64,000 nt of DNA, taken from the NCBI GenBank assembly GCA_964400495.1, contig CAYNTS010000001.1:1-64000 (forward strand). The letters run 5' to 3'. The notes beneath the pieces were generated by a model that saw nothing but the letters and a program-made list of their open reading frames with translations, was not told the DNA's origin and did no database searches. Source of the DNA: CAYNTS01 sp964400495. Its GTDB lineage: Bacteria; Fidelibacterota; Marinisomatia; SCGC-AAA003-L08; D37C17. Numbering within the stretch: position 1 is the stretch's first letter; each line of letters starts with the position of its first letter. A program made the translations under genes and the position numbers. Of the stretch, positions 1 through 9,144 are shown piece by piece.

Positions 1-27
1 CAGTTTGCACAAAGACTAACTTAACAC

Positions 28-585
28 TTGGTACAACTTTTGGGGGGCAGGTCAGTTGATTCACGTAATTTTGGTGGAGTGTGTGGCGATGCTGAGCAAA
101 CTATTTCCCAATTATATATGGAGCTTTTATCTGGACCTACCAACGGATATTTTAGTGATGGTTTTGGTAATTGGGGTGATTTTTCTTTTACTTACAATCC
201 AAATCCTAATTACTATGGATCTGATTATTTTACCTATCGTGTATGTGATATTGAAGGATTATGTTCAGATAGTTATACAGTACCATATTCAATTTCTTCA
301 GTACCTGACTATGGATGTACTGACTCTGGTGCATGTAACTATGATAGTAATGCAGATACAAATGATGGCACTTGCCAATATAACGATCAATGTGGTGTCT
401 GCGGTGGTGATAATTCATCTTGTGCAGATTGCGCAGGTACGCCTAATGGTTCTGCAACTTTAGATGATTGCGGTATTTGCAATGGTGGTAATGCAGACAT
501 GGATACATGTGGAACATGCTTCGGTACAGGTTATATTGATGAATGTGGTATTTGTAATGGAGACAATTCATCTTGTGCAGATTGA
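28..585 (+). pseudogene. secreted Cys-rich repeat protein, upstream fragment ending at an in-frame TGA
   Basis: This is the middle of a larger secreted protein whose beginning lies outside the window or is frameshifted; the frame is closed by TAA at 22-24. Residues about 30-90 resemble a cadherin/Ig-like repeat (SGPTNG, FTYNPNPNYYGSDYFTY, then VCDIEGLC). After this come a GCTDSGACNYD segment and tandem Cys-rich units of the CGVCGGDNSSCADCAG type, common in marine Bacteroidota and Marinimicrobia surface proteins. Translation stops at TGA 583-585, exactly where the preceding repeat has a TGC cysteine, and the same frame stays open to 1410. A run of six G at 43-48 with an alternative upstream frame hints at a second lesion. 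The TTG at 28 is unlikely to be a real start. It could be a decayed gene, a recoded stop or a sequence error. Confidence 0.6.
409..455 (+). repeat. 47-bp coding repeat, intact copy
   Basis: This is the first copy of a 47-base unit encoding DNSSCADCAGTPNGSA. It matches 562-608 at 44 of 47 positions. Two differences are silent and the third turns the TGC cysteine codon of this copy into TGA in the second copy. Confidence 0.8.
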
Positions 586-608
586 GCAGGTACACCTAAT
601 GGTTCTGC
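562..608 (+). repeat. 47-bp coding repeat, copy carrying TGA
   Basis: This is the second copy of the unit at 409-455. The TGA at 583-585 replaces the TGC of the first copy. The only other differences are silent third-position changes, so the reading frame has been kept by selection or the duplication is recent. Confidence 0.8.
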
Positions 609-1410
609 CTATGAAGATATATGTGGAGATTGCAACGATAATCTATTAAATGATTGCGGTGACTCAAGCCAAGATACAATTATAAATGTATCTGATATTG
701 TAATGACGGTTGACTTTATCTTAGGCTTTACATCATTCACTGATCAACAGTTTGCAAATGCAAATATTTATGAGGATGAATATGTAAATGTTACAGATAT
801 TACTGTAATTGTAAATTACATCTTAAATGGTAGTTTAAGTCGTGAAACAAACGCTACGACAGCTGATTATGTGATTTTAACAAAATCTCTCAATGCATTG
901 AGTTTTGAAGCTGATGGTTCTGTTTCATTTGAATTCCATTTATCGCATGATGATGTATGTGAGATTATTTTAACTCCTGATGCATTGGTTTCGGGAATAA
1001 ATACTAAAGGTAATACCTCACATATTTTAATCATTGAACCTACTAGTAAAGAGTTGTTTACAACCACATGTGATTTCACAATTACAAATACAATAGTAGC
1101 TTCAAACGGAAATGAAATATCTCCAATGTTTAATGACATGGAATTAAAAGGATTTACATTAAATTCAATATATCCAAATCCTTTTAATCCTGTAACGACA
1201 ATAAGTTACTCAGTACCTGTAACAAGTCAAATAAGTGTTGCAATATATGATATATCAGGTAATCATGTTGCAGATTTGGTTAATGGCACACAACAGTATG
1301 GTGATTACAATGTAGAATGGAATGCGAGCGATATGGCAAGTGGTATTTATATTGTTCGTATGGTTACTCCTGTTAATGTAGAATCTCAAAAGATTATACT
1401 TCTAAAATAA
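586..1410 (+). pseudogene. same secreted protein, downstream fragment: dockerin-like repeats and C-terminal sorting domain
   Basis: This segment continues the upstream frame after the TGA. It opens with one more Cys-rich unit (AGTPNGSA, then CGDCNDNLLNDCGD). Two dockerin type I-like segments follow (NVSDIVMTVDFILG and NVTDITVIVNYILNG), each with a calcium-loop-like Asp/Asn pattern. The last 80 residues are a Type IX-style sorting domain: YPNPFNPVTTISYSVP, a YDISGNHVADL strand, an ASGIYIVRM strand and KIILLK at the end, which in known systems directs outer-membrane export and cleavage. An independent translation start at 703 (ATG) would lack a signal peptide, so this is most likely the tail of one interrupted gene. 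A terminator follows. Confidence 0.6.
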
Positions 1411-1428
1411 GGAAACTTGCTCCTCCGA

Positions 1429-1453
1429 AACAATCATTCTACAAATGGTTGTT
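1429..1453 (+). other. small hairpin after the secreted-protein gene
   Basis: AACAATCAT (1429-1437) pairs with ATGGTTGTT (1445-1453) with one G-U pair and a 7-nt loop. There is no T-run. It probably acts with the stronger hairpin just downstream as a 3'-end structure. Confidence 0.4.
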
Positions 1454-1465
1454 ACCATACTAAAG

Positions 1466-1501
1466 AAAAACGAACAGGCTTTTATAGTCTGTTCGTTTTT
1501 T
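1466..1501 (+). terminator. rho-independent terminator
   Basis: AAAAACGAACAG (1466-1477) pairs perfectly with CTGTTCGTTTTT (1489-1500) around an 11-nt loop, and the T-run extends to 1501. It ends transcription of the secreted-protein gene. The A-run on the left arm could make it work in both directions, but no minus-strand gene ends here. Confidence 0.9.
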
Positions 1502-1571
1502 AATTAACAATTTCTTTTATTGTCAACAGTAAGAGTGGTAATTTCGTTAAGAGAAAACACGATATGCTAAA

Positions 1572-3749
1572 ATGTTAGAAAGAAAATTATCAATAAACAC
1601 AGATGATATTCAAATTGTTGTTGACCAACTACACGAAGGTTTAACAATAGTTGATTTAGATGAAAAATTTTTATATGTTAATGAATCAGCATCTAGAATA
1701 CTTGGGTATTCTGCAGATGAGTTAAAAGAAATTAATTTTGTAGAACTTGTTCATCCCAAACATATACAATTATTGAAAGATGAAGAAAAGTATAGAAAAG
1801 AGGGAAAATCTTCTATTTATGATATTGTATTATTTCATAAAAATGGTTTGCGAAGATGTATTCAAATATCTGCATCGCCTTATAGAAATGAAAATGGTGA
1901 AATAGTAGGTGCATTTGGACTTTGGCAAGATATAACAGACAAAAAACGTGATGAACTTGTTAAATCTTGCATTTATAAAATATCTGAAGCAACGCATGCT
2001 GTTGAAGATTTGCATGAACTTTATAAGCAAATTCATGAGATATTGTCAGATGTAATGAATACAAGAAATTTCTACATTGCTCTTGTTGATTGGAAAAAGA
2101 AAGAACTCAGTTTCCCTTATTTTGTCGATGAAGTTGACAATCCTCCTGGCAATGTTAAAATGCGTCGCGGGTTAACTGAATATGTATTAACATCAGAAAA
2201 ACCTATTTTAGTCAACCCAACTAAATACGTTGAGCTAATTGAATTAAAAAAAATTGATCCACAAGGAACACCTTCTGTAGATTGGCTTGGTGTTCCATTA
2301 AAAACAAACGAAAATGAAATTATAGGTGTACTAACAGTACAAAGTTATAATGATTCAGTTCGCTTTGGTGATGAAGAAAAAAATATTCTTCAATATGTAT
2401 CAGATCAAATTGCTATTGCAATTAAACGAAAACAAGATGAGTTAAAAATACAACATCAGGCATTTCACGACCAGCTCTCTGGTTTGACAAATAAAGCACT
2501 TTTCAATGATAGATTAGAAATGGCAATTACTCAAGCTACTCGTTTAAATCAATTAATGGCAGTAATGTTTATTGATTTAGATAATTTTAAATATGTAAAT
2601 GACTCTCTGGGTCATGATATTGGTGATAAGTTACTAAAAGAAGTTGCAATCAGATTGAAAAAATGTTTGCGAAAAAGTGATACTGTAGCGCGGTGGGGTG
2701 GAGATGAGTTTACAATACTTTTGTCTCAAATTCGTTCAGTTGAAGATTCTTTTAAATTAGCTAAGCGAATTTTATTTGAAGAACTTAATGAGATAGTCAT
2801 TGATAATAACCGATTACATATTACAGCAAGTATTGGTATTGCACTTTTCCCTCATGATGGAGAAGACCAGCAAACGCTTATTAAAAATGCTGATACAGCC
2901 ATGTATCGAGCTAAAGAAAATGGTAAAAATTGTTACTGTTTATTTAGACCTAAAATGAATGCAGAAGTAATTGAACGACTGTCTCTCGAAAATGGTTTAA
3001 TGAACGCAATTGATCAAAATGAATTTGTCATTCACTATCAGCCACAAGTTAATTTAAAAAATAATAAAGTTACTGGGTTTGAAGCATTGGTGCGCTGGAA
3101 TAGTCCAAATGATGGAATTGTTGCACCAATGAGATTTATTCCTCTCGCTGAAGAAACTAATTTAATTCTACCTCTCGGCGAGTGGATATTAAATGAAGTT
3201 TGCAAACAAAATAAAATATGGCAAGATGCTGGATTGCCTAAAATATGTGGTGCTGTAAATTTATCAGCAAAACAATTTGCACAAAAAAATATAATAAATA
3301 TTGTTGAGAATGCATTAAAAAATAGTGGATTAGAACCTCAATATTTAGAATTAGAGTTAACTGAGAGCATCATTATGGAAAATGCTGAAAAAACTATCAA
3401 TATTTTAAAGAAATTTAAAGAAATGGGAATTCAGTTATCAATTGATGATTTTGGCACAGGTTACTCCTCTTTGAGCTATTTAAGGCAATTCCCAATAGAT
3501 ACACTAAAAATAGATAAAGCATTTATAACAGATTTAACTAATAATGAGAGTGATGCTACCATTGCAAACCTCGTAATTGATTTGGGTCACAACCTAGATT
3601 TACATGTTATAGCTGAAGGTGTTGAAACTATTGAACAAGTCGCGTTTCTCAGGGAGAAAGCGTGTGATAAAATTCAGGGATTTTTAGTTAGTCACCCAGT
3701 GGATAAATCAGAATTTAAACACATTCTTAAAAAGGGTGTTTATACATAA
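1572..3749 (+). CDS. PAS-GAF-GGDEF-EAL cyclic-di-GMP signalling protein
   Basis: This 725-residue protein should make and/or degrade cyclic di-GMP. It has a PAS domain (about 13-130), a GAF domain (about 145-290), a GGDEF domain with the intact motif GGDEF at 376-380, and an EAL domain with EAL at 504-506. An RKSD inhibitory site lies five residues before GGDEF. The EAL part keeps NLSAKQF, ELTES, IDDFGTGYSSL and IAEGVET, so both halves look catalytically competent; which one dominates cannot be read from sequence. No membrane segment or signal peptide is seen, so it should be cytosolic, sensing through PAS and GAF. The start ATG has only a weak upstream AAGAGA; the upstream ATG at 1564 is followed quickly by a stop. 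It appears monocistronic and converges tightly with dus. Confidence 0.93.
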   Translation: MLERKLSINTDDIQIVVDQLHEGLTIVDLDEKFLYVNESASRILGYSADELKEINFVELVHPKHIQLLKDEEKYRKEGKSSIYDIVLFHKNGLRRCIQISASPYRNENGEIVGAFGLWQDITDKKRDELVKSCIYKISEATHAVEDLHELYKQIHEILSDVMNTRNFYIALVDWKKKELSFPYFVDEVDNPPGNVKMRRGLTEYVLTSEKPILVNPTKYVELIELKKIDPQGTPSVDWLGVPLKTNENEIIGVLTVQSYNDSVRFGDEEKNILQYVSDQIAIAIKRKQDELKIQHQAFHDQLSGLTNKALFNDRLEMAITQATRLNQLMAVMFIDLDNFKYVNDSLGHDIGDKLLKEVAIRLKKCLRKSDTVARWGGDEFTILLSQIRSVEDSFKLAKRILFEELNEIVIDNNRLHITASIGIALFPHDGEDQQTLIKNADTAMYRAKENGKNCYCLFRPKMNAEVIERLSLENGLMNAIDQNEFVIHYQPQVNLKNNKVTGFEALVRWNSPNDGIVAPMRFIPLAEETNLILPLGEWILNEVCKQNKIWQDAGLPKICGAVNLSAKQFAQKNIINIVENALKNSGLEPQYLELELTESIIMENAEKTINILKKFKEMGIQLSIDDFGTGYSSLSYLRQFPIDTLKIDKAFITDLTNNESDATIANLVIDLGHNLDLHVIAEGVETIEQVAFLREKACDKIQGFLVSHPVDKSEFKHILKKGVYT

Positions 3750-3750
3750 A

Positions 3751-4740
3751 CTAATTCAGCGTAGCTAAGAGTTTATTAAGAGTTATCTCAAATTCATTTT
3801 TACTGTTAAAAGACATAAATTGCTTTCTCCATTCCGATGCTCCTGGGAACCCTCTTAAATAAAAACTGAAATGTTTTTTTGAAAGATTAATTGCGACATG
3901 TTCTAGTTTTGCTTCACAAAGTAAATCAAAATGATATTTACACATTTTAAATCTATCCAACAATCTTGTACTTGTAATAGGTTTTTCTAAAAGTTTGTCA
4001 CTAATATTCTTAAATATCCAGGGATTGCCCAGTGATGCCCGCCCAATCATAATGGCATCACAATTAGTGGCTACTTTCATTTGAACAAAATCATCTACAT
4101 TTTGCACATCACCATTTCCAATAACTGGAATAGAAACTGCATCTTTTAACTCTTTAATTAATTGCCAATTAGAATGACCAGTAAATTTTTGGCTTGTAGT
4201 TCTAGGGTGCAAGGTAATTGCTTTGATTCCACAAGATTCAAGCATTGGCCCAATTTCTGTAGAAATAATATTATGTTGATCCCAACCTGCACGCATTTTT
4301 ACAGTTACGGGAACATCAACAGCATTCACTACTGCCTTAGTCATATCTTCCATAAGTGATAGGTTCTTCAATATACCTGAACCAGCACCTCTTTTAGTTA
4401 CTTTAGGTACAGGACACCCATAATTAATATCTACTAAATCTGGGTGATATTTATCTACCAATATTTTTGAAGATTCAGCAACCACATCTGGAATTTCGCC
4501 AAAGACTTGAATACCAATTGGTCTTTCTTTTTCGGTTATTTTAACTAACTCGATTGATTTTTCACTACCTCTTACAATTCCATTAGAACTAACAAATTCA
4601 GTATACATCATACCTGCACCCATTTCTCTGTTAATTTTCCTGAAAGGGTAGTCAGTTATTCCAGCCATAGGAGCTAAAAATGCTGGGTTAGTAATTTCTA
4701 TATTACCAATAAAAAAGGGGGTAAATAGTTTATCCTGCAT
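3751..4740 (-). CDS. dus: tRNA-dihydrouridine synthase, DusB type
   Basis: This FMN enzyme reduces uridine to dihydrouridine in the D-loop of tRNAs. Visible motifs are APMAGITDYPFR near the N-terminus, the catalytic cysteine in NYGCPVPKV (about residue 109) followed by KRGAGSGIL, VTVKMRAGW, HPRTTSQKF, VIGNGDV and MIGRASLGNPW. The length (329 residues) is normal. I chose ATG 4740 (MQDKLF) because it places APMAG where DusB has it; ATG 4764 would add eight residues and lengthen the overlap with the upstream rRNA methyltransferase gene, which overlaps by 11 nt as called. The stop lies two bases from the stop of the convergent PAS-GAF-GGDEF-EAL gene. Confidence 0.93.
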   Translation of the reverse strand: MQDKLFTPFFIGNIEITNPAFLAPMAGITDYPFRKINREMGAGMMYTEFVSSNGIVRGSEKSIELVKITEKERPIGIQVFGEIPDVVAESSKILVDKYHPDLVDINYGCPVPKVTKRGAGSGILKNLSLMEDMTKAVVNAVDVPVTVKMRAGWDQHNIISTEIGPMLESCGIKAITLHPRTTSQKFTGHSNWQLIKELKDAVSIPVIGNGDVQNVDDFVQMKVATNCDAIMIGRASLGNPWIFKNISDKLLEKPITSTRLLDRFKMCKYHFDLLCEAKLEHVAINLSKKHFSFYLRGFPGASEWRKQFMSFNSKNEFEITLNKLLATLN

Positions 4741-5881
4741 CTTTAGAGCCTGAATACAATTCAAATTTCAATAATCTTGAATCAAGAGTTCCGTTTTTTA
4801 ATGGAATGCGAGAAGAGGGGCGAAGCCCAAATCGTTTCGATGCAGTTAAATTTGCGGTAAAAATATGAGCATCCCAACCGACATACTTCTGTTTTAACAT
4901 ATCACCAATATTTTTATATAACAATTCAATATCAACATCGCTTTCAATTCTAATTCCGTACGGTGGATTCATTACAATTTTACCCGATTTTGTTACAGGG
5001 TGTGATTTAAAATAATCTTTTACGGAAAATTTAATATCTTTATTTACACTTGCTCTAATTGCATTCTGATTTGATAATCTAATGTTCGCATTTGAAATAT
5101 CACTTGCATAAATTTCTAGTTTAGATATTCTATCAATGGATTGCTTTGCATTTTCTACAGTATTTACCCAAAGTTCTTTATTGAAATCAACCCATTTCAT
5201 AAAAGAAAATTTGCGATTTAAACCTGGTGGTATTTTCCGTGCAAGCATTGTAGCTTCAATTGCAAAGGTACCCGAACCACACATAGGATCTAAAAATGTC
5301 TGTTTTTTATCCCATTCACTCAATATTATAATACCAGCTGCCAACGATTCATTTAATGATGCCTTGTGAATTTTATGTCTATATCCGCGTCTATTTAACG
5401 GAGCACCTGAACTATTAAAATATATACGAACTTCACCCATTGTATCAATTGCAATAGTGATTGGATAATCTGGTGATATTTTATTAATACTAGGTCTTTG
5501 TCCTGAATGTGTTCTAACATTATCAACAATTGCATCTTTTGCTTTTAATATTAAATATTGTGCATTGGCTTTATTTTGATATTTTGGGTGTACATGGCAA
5601 TTGATTGAAAAAGTAGTATTAGGTGAAATATAATGTCCCCAATCAAATTTTAATATTTCCTTGTAATAGTGAGTTTCATTTTTATATTGAAAATAAATTA
5701 TCTCAATCAAGACATGCATTCCAGTACGTGAAAACAAATTAGTACGATAAACAGTTTCTAAATTACCATTAAATGAAACTCCACCTGATTTTACGGTTGG
5801 ATTAATTGCGCCAAGTTTGGTTAGTTCTTGACGACATATATCTTCTAGCCCACGCGGGCATGTTAAAAATAAATTAAACAT
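4730..5881 (-). CDS. THUMP-domain 23S rRNA guanine-N2 methyltransferase, RlmL/YpsC family
   Basis: This protein methylates a guanine N2 in 23S rRNA using S-adenosylmethionine. The N-terminal 160 residues form the ferredoxin-like and THUMP RNA-binding region (LFLTCPRGLEDICRQEL at the start). The methyltransferase domain follows, with the SAM motif FLDPMCGSGTFAIEA and the catalytic motif IV NPPYGIRI. At 383 residues it matches the short YpsC form and lacks the second RlmK methyltransferase found in E. coli RlmKL. It is probably co-transcribed with dus, which it overlaps. The promoter lies in the divergent gap with yajC. Confidence 0.9.
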   Translation of the reverse strand: MFNLFLTCPRGLEDICRQELTKLGAINPTVKSGGVSFNGNLETVYRTNLFSRTGMHVLIEIIYFQYKNETHYYKEILKFDWGHYISPNTTFSINCHVHPKYQNKANAQYLILKAKDAIVDNVRTHSGQRPSINKISPDYPITIAIDTMGEVRIYFNSSGAPLNRRGYRHKIHKASLNESLAAGIIILSEWDKKQTFLDPMCGSGTFAIEATMLARKIPPGLNRKFSFMKWVDFNKELWVNTVENAKQSIDRISKLEIYASDISNANIRLSNQNAIRASVNKDIKFSVKDYFKSHPVTKSGKIVMNPPYGIRIESDVDIELLYKNIGDMLKQKYVGWDAHIFTANLTASKRFGLRPSSRIPLKNGTLDSRLLKFELYSGSKDAG

Positions 5882-5892
5882 TGTGGGGTAAG

Positions 5893-5920
5893 TTTACATC
5901 AAGACTAGGTAAATTATACA
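5893..5920 (+). promoter_or_regulatory. sigma70-like promoter for the yajC operon
   Basis: TTTACA at 5893-5898 and TATACA at 5915-5920 are separated by 16 bases, about 40 bases upstream of the yajC start, in the divergent gap with the rRNA methyltransferase gene. This is a pattern match only. Confidence 0.4.
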
Positions 5921-5960
5921 ATCAGTTCTTTATCAAATTAATATAAAAAAGGAGATTAAA

Positions 5961-6302
5961 TTGGAATTCTTATTTGCACAAGATGCATCGCAAGGTGGAA
6001 TATTACAATCATTAGGCGTTTTACCAATGTTTTTGATTATGTTTGCAATCATATACTTTATGATTATTCGACCACAAGTTAAACAACAGAAATCGCATAA
6101 TTCAATGATTTCTGGACTTAAAAAAGGTGACAAAATTATTACTAGAGGTGGATTGTATGGAACTATAGTTAGTTTTCAAGGGAAAAATGATTCGAAAGTA
6201 GTAATTGATGTGGGTGGTAAAACAAAGTTGAATGTAGCCAGAGCATTTATTAGTGGTATTTCAAACTCAAATGGTGAGGATGTACCTAAAGAATCAAAAT
6301 AA
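5961..6302 (+). CDS. yajC: preprotein translocase accessory subunit YajC
   Basis: This small inner-membrane protein is associated with SecDF and the Sec translocon. It has one transmembrane segment (about residues 17-37, LGVLPMFLIMFAIIYFMIIR), then the conserved RPQVKQQKSH stretch and a small cytoplasmic beta domain (LKKGDKIITRGG). The start is TTG: GGAG at 5951-5954 lies six bases before it and there is no better ATG. At 113 residues it is of normal length. It is first in the operon and its stop overlaps the def start (TAATG). No secDF gene is in the window. Confidence 0.93.
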   Translation: MEFLFAQDASQGGILQSLGVLPMFLIMFAIIYFMIIRPQVKQQKSHNSMISGLKKGDKIITRGGLYGTIVSFQGKNDSKVVIDVGGKTKLNVARAFISGISNSNGEDVPKESK

Positions 6303-6838
6303 TGGCAATTCTAAAAGTACAAAAATATGGTAGTTCAATTTTACGAAACAAAGTTGAGCTTGTTGAAGATTTTAAATTTGCAGAGGATTTAATTTCAGAT
6401 ATGTTTGACACAATGTATTCGTCTTCTGGAATAGGGTTAGCTGCAAATCAAGTGGGAAAAAGTTTGAATATTATTACTATCGATATTGGGTCGTATGAAG
6501 ACGAAAATGCTGAACCAAATCCAAGATATTTCATAAATTCAAAAATAGTTGAAAGTAGCGGTTCTATTTTGATTGAAGAAGGATGCTTAAGTGTTCCTGA
6601 AATACGAGCTGAAATTAAAAGACCCGAAATAATTACTTTAGAATATCAAGATTTAGGTAAGAATATCCACCGCGAAACTTTCGATGGTATAACAGCTAGA
6701 GTAGTGCTTCATGAGATAGATCATTTAAATGGGAAAATGTTTATTGACTACTTATCTCCAAGTAAACGATTACGTTTAAAGAAAAAATTACAAGAAATTG
6801 CAAAAACAGGTAGCCCCTCAACAGGTATTGTATTGTAA
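6302..6838 (+). CDS. def: peptide deformylase
   Basis: This metalloenzyme removes the formyl group from the N-terminal methionine of new proteins. All three active-site motifs are present: GIGLAANQVG (about residue 43), EEGCLSVPE (about 92) with the metal-binding cysteine, and HEIDHLNG (about 136) with the two metal-binding histidines and catalytic glutamate. Its 178 residues are typical. It precedes fmt, so formylation and deformylation enzymes are encoded together. Confidence 0.96.
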   Translation: MAILKVQKYGSSILRNKVELVEDFKFAEDLISDMFDTMYSSSGIGLAANQVGKSLNIITIDIGSYEDENAEPNPRYFINSKIVESSGSILIEEGCLSVPEIRAEIKRPEIITLEYQDLGKNIHRETFDGITARVVLHEIDHLNGKMFIDYLSPSKRLRLKKKLQEIAKTGSPSTGIVL

Positions 6839-6890
6839 ATTAAGACACAATACTTGATATAAATTTATTTTATTGCACAGCATAAACAAC

Positions 6891-7826
6891 ATGAATATAG
6901 TATTTTTCGGTAGCCCGGATTTTGCAAATCCTTCATTAATTGCTTTGAACAATTCAAAGCATAATGTGTTGTCAGTAGTTACAAATATTGACAAACCTTT
7001 CGGACGTGGTAGAAAATTAGAACCAACAGATGTAAAATCTAAAGCAATTGAATTAGATATCCCGGTGATTGAAGTTGATTCATTAAATAATAATATTGAT
7101 ATAATTAATATATTGACTGAGATTAATGCAGATTTATTTATAGTTGTTGCCTTTAGGATTTTACCTAAAATGATTTTTAATATCCCGAAGTTTGGAACAA
7201 TAAATTTACACGGTTCATTGTTACCTAAATACCGAGGTGCTGCACCTATTCAGAGAGCTATAATGAATGGAGATTCTCAATCTGGGTTAACAACTTTTTT
7301 CATAAATGAAAAGGTAGATACTGGGAAAATATTGATGCAGAAAAACGTTGATATTCTACCAAATGATACAACTGGTGACCTGTGGGAATCTATGTCAAAT
7401 ATTGGAGCAAACTTACTTGTTGAAACAGTAAATAAAATAGCATCTAAAGAAATTGCACCTATAAAACAAAATTTATCAGAAGCAACAAAAGCACCTAAAC
7501 TAACAAAAAATGATTCTATCATTAATTGGAACAATTCAGCTGAGATGATTCATAATCAGATTCGTGCATTATCGCCAAAACCTGGTGCATATTCATTCCT
7601 AAATGACAAAAGAGTAAAATGCTATAGCAGTGAAGTAGTAGATTACTCCGAACATAAACTAAATCCATTTCAATATATTAAAACAAAAAATTGCATATAT
7701 GCTGGTACAGGTAATGGTATATTGAGAATTAATGAAATACAACTTGAAGGTAAAAAAAGAATGAAAGTAGTAAACTATAGCTCAGAACAAAATAAGGAGA
7801 TTATCAATGAGTTTCAAAAAAAATGA
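6891..7826 (+). CDS. fmt: methionyl-tRNA formyltransferase
   Basis: The enzyme transfers a formyl group from 10-formyl-tetrahydrofolate to initiator Met-tRNA. It begins MNIVFFGSPDFANPSL, as expected for the family, which is why ATG 6891 is preferred to the TTG at 6873. The folate-binding and catalytic region reads LHGSLLPKYRGAAPIQRAI, and the C-terminal tRNA-binding domain starts near residue 205. The length is 311 residues. The gene overlaps rsmB by 20 bases. No clear Shine-Dalgarno precedes it; translation may be coupled to def. Confidence 0.95.
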   Translation: MNIVFFGSPDFANPSLIALNNSKHNVLSVVTNIDKPFGRGRKLEPTDVKSKAIELDIPVIEVDSLNNNIDIINILTEINADLFIVVAFRILPKMIFNIPKFGTINLHGSLLPKYRGAAPIQRAIMNGDSQSGLTTFFINEKVDTGKILMQKNVDILPNDTTGDLWESMSNIGANLLVETVNKIASKEIAPIKQNLSEATKAPKLTKNDSIINWNNSAEMIHNQIRALSPKPGAYSFLNDKRVKCYSSEVVDYSEHKLNPFQYIKTKNCIYAGTGNGILRINEIQLEGKKRMKVVNYSSEQNKEIINEFQKK

Positions 7827-9144
7827 GTTAAAAACACGACGACTAGCATGGGAAACAATGAAAAAGGCTAAATCACATGATAGAAGATTAAATGATGTGA
7901 TGGCAGAAATATTGAAGCATGCAAATGTAAATGAATATGACAGACGCTTTATAACAGAAATTGTTCAAGGAACCGTTAGAATGCAAGGAAGATTAGATTG
8001 GGAATTAAGTAAAGTCTTCAACGGTGATATGAATGATTTAAGAGATGACTTTAAAATCTTACTTCGAATGGGAGTTTATCAAATACGATATTTGAATAGT
8101 GTGCCAGATTATGCTGCTGTTTCTACAACTGTTCATATAGCTAAAAAAATACATGACAACCTTGGCGGACTTACTAATGCTTTGTTAAGAACATTACTAA
8201 ATCTTAAAGAGTTGGACGAGCCAGATGAACATACTCCATTACCTACTATTGCTAGCTATTTAAGCCATCCTGAATGGTTAATGAGCAAGTGGATTAACGA
8301 ATGGGGTTATATTGATGCAGAAGCTTATGCAACATGGAACAACAAAAGACCCAAATTATGGTTTAGAGTAAATAAAGGTCAATATACAGAAGATGAATTC
8401 AAAGCGTTTTTAGATGAAAATGAATTTGGATATGAACAACATGAAGTACTTCCAGAGTTTTTTAAAACAAAAAAAAGATTTAAAGTTTTAAATAGTGACT
8501 TATTTAAAGAAGGAAAACTAAGTGTTCAAGATCCTGCTGGGGGCTTAGTAGTTAAATTGCTAGACCCACAGAAAGACGAAACAATTATTGATGCTTGTTC
8601 GGCTCCAGGTGGTAAAACATCATATATTTCTGAATTGATGGAAAATACCGGAAAAATATATGCTTACGACTTAAGCATAGAGCGAATTGGTCGATTAAAA
8701 ACTGGACTAGAACGACTAAAGGCAACAAATGTTGAGATAAGTAAAAAAGACACTACTAAAATTGATTTGCCGAAAGTATCCAAAATATTGTTAGATGTAC
8801 CATGTAGTGGAACGGGTGTTATGGCCAAGCGAGCTGATTTAAGATGGCGAAGAACAATGGATAACATTTTAGAAATGTATCTAATTCAAAGAAAATTATT
8901 ATGGCATGCTTCAACTTTCCTAGAACCTGGTGGCGTTCTTGTATACAGCACATGTTCTGTTGAACCTGAAGAAAACTGGATGGTAATTGATGCATTCTTA
9001 AATTCACACCCTAATTTCAAAGTTGAAGATGCAAGCAACTTTGTACCAAGTGAATTTGTAAATGAAAATGGTGCATTAGAAACATTCCCACCAAGACATA
9101 CAATTGATGGAGGATTTGCTGTAAGACTTAGAAAAGATGATTAG
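7807..9144 (+). CDS. rsmB: 16S rRNA (cytosine-967-C5)-methyltransferase
   Basis: This is an m5C methyltransferase of the RsmB/Sun family. The N-terminal 140 residues form a NusB-like RNA-binding domain, followed by the catalytic domain with the SAM motif DACSAPGGKTSYI (about residue 262), DVPCSGTGVM (cysteine near 332) and YSTCSVEPEEN (cysteine near 383); the two cysteines are the release and nucleophile residues. A good Shine-Dalgarno (AAGGAG at 7794-7799) sits before the ATG inside the end of fmt. The 445-residue length is normal. The order def-fmt-rsmB is widely conserved. Confidence 0.95.
   Translation: MSFKKNELKTRRLAWETMKKAKSHDRRLNDVMAEILKHANVNEYDRRFITEIVQGTVRMQGRLDWELSKVFNGDMNDLRDDFKILLRMGVYQIRYLNSVPDYAAVSTTVHIAKKIHDNLGGLTNALLRTLLNLKELDEPDEHTPLPTIASYLSHPEWLMSKWINEWGYIDAEAYATWNNKRPKLWFRVNKGQYTEDEFKAFLDENEFGYEQHEVLPEFFKTKKRFKVLNSDLFKEGKLSVQDPAGGLVVKLLDPQKDETIIDACSAPGGKTSYISELMENTGKIYAYDLSIERIGRLKTGLERLKATNVEISKKDTTKIDLPKVSKILLDVPCSGTGVMAKRADLRWRRTMDNILEMYLIQRKLLWHASTFLEPGGVLVYSTCSVEPEENWMVIDAFLNSHPNFKVEDASNFVPSEFVNENGALETFPPRHTIDGGFAVRLRKDD

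Noticed and set aside
586..608. A bacterial SECIS element after the in-frame TGA
   Set aside because: The GCAG/CTGC pairing also occurs after the TGC codon of the sister repeat, so it is part of the coding repeat; no selenocysteine gene is in the window.
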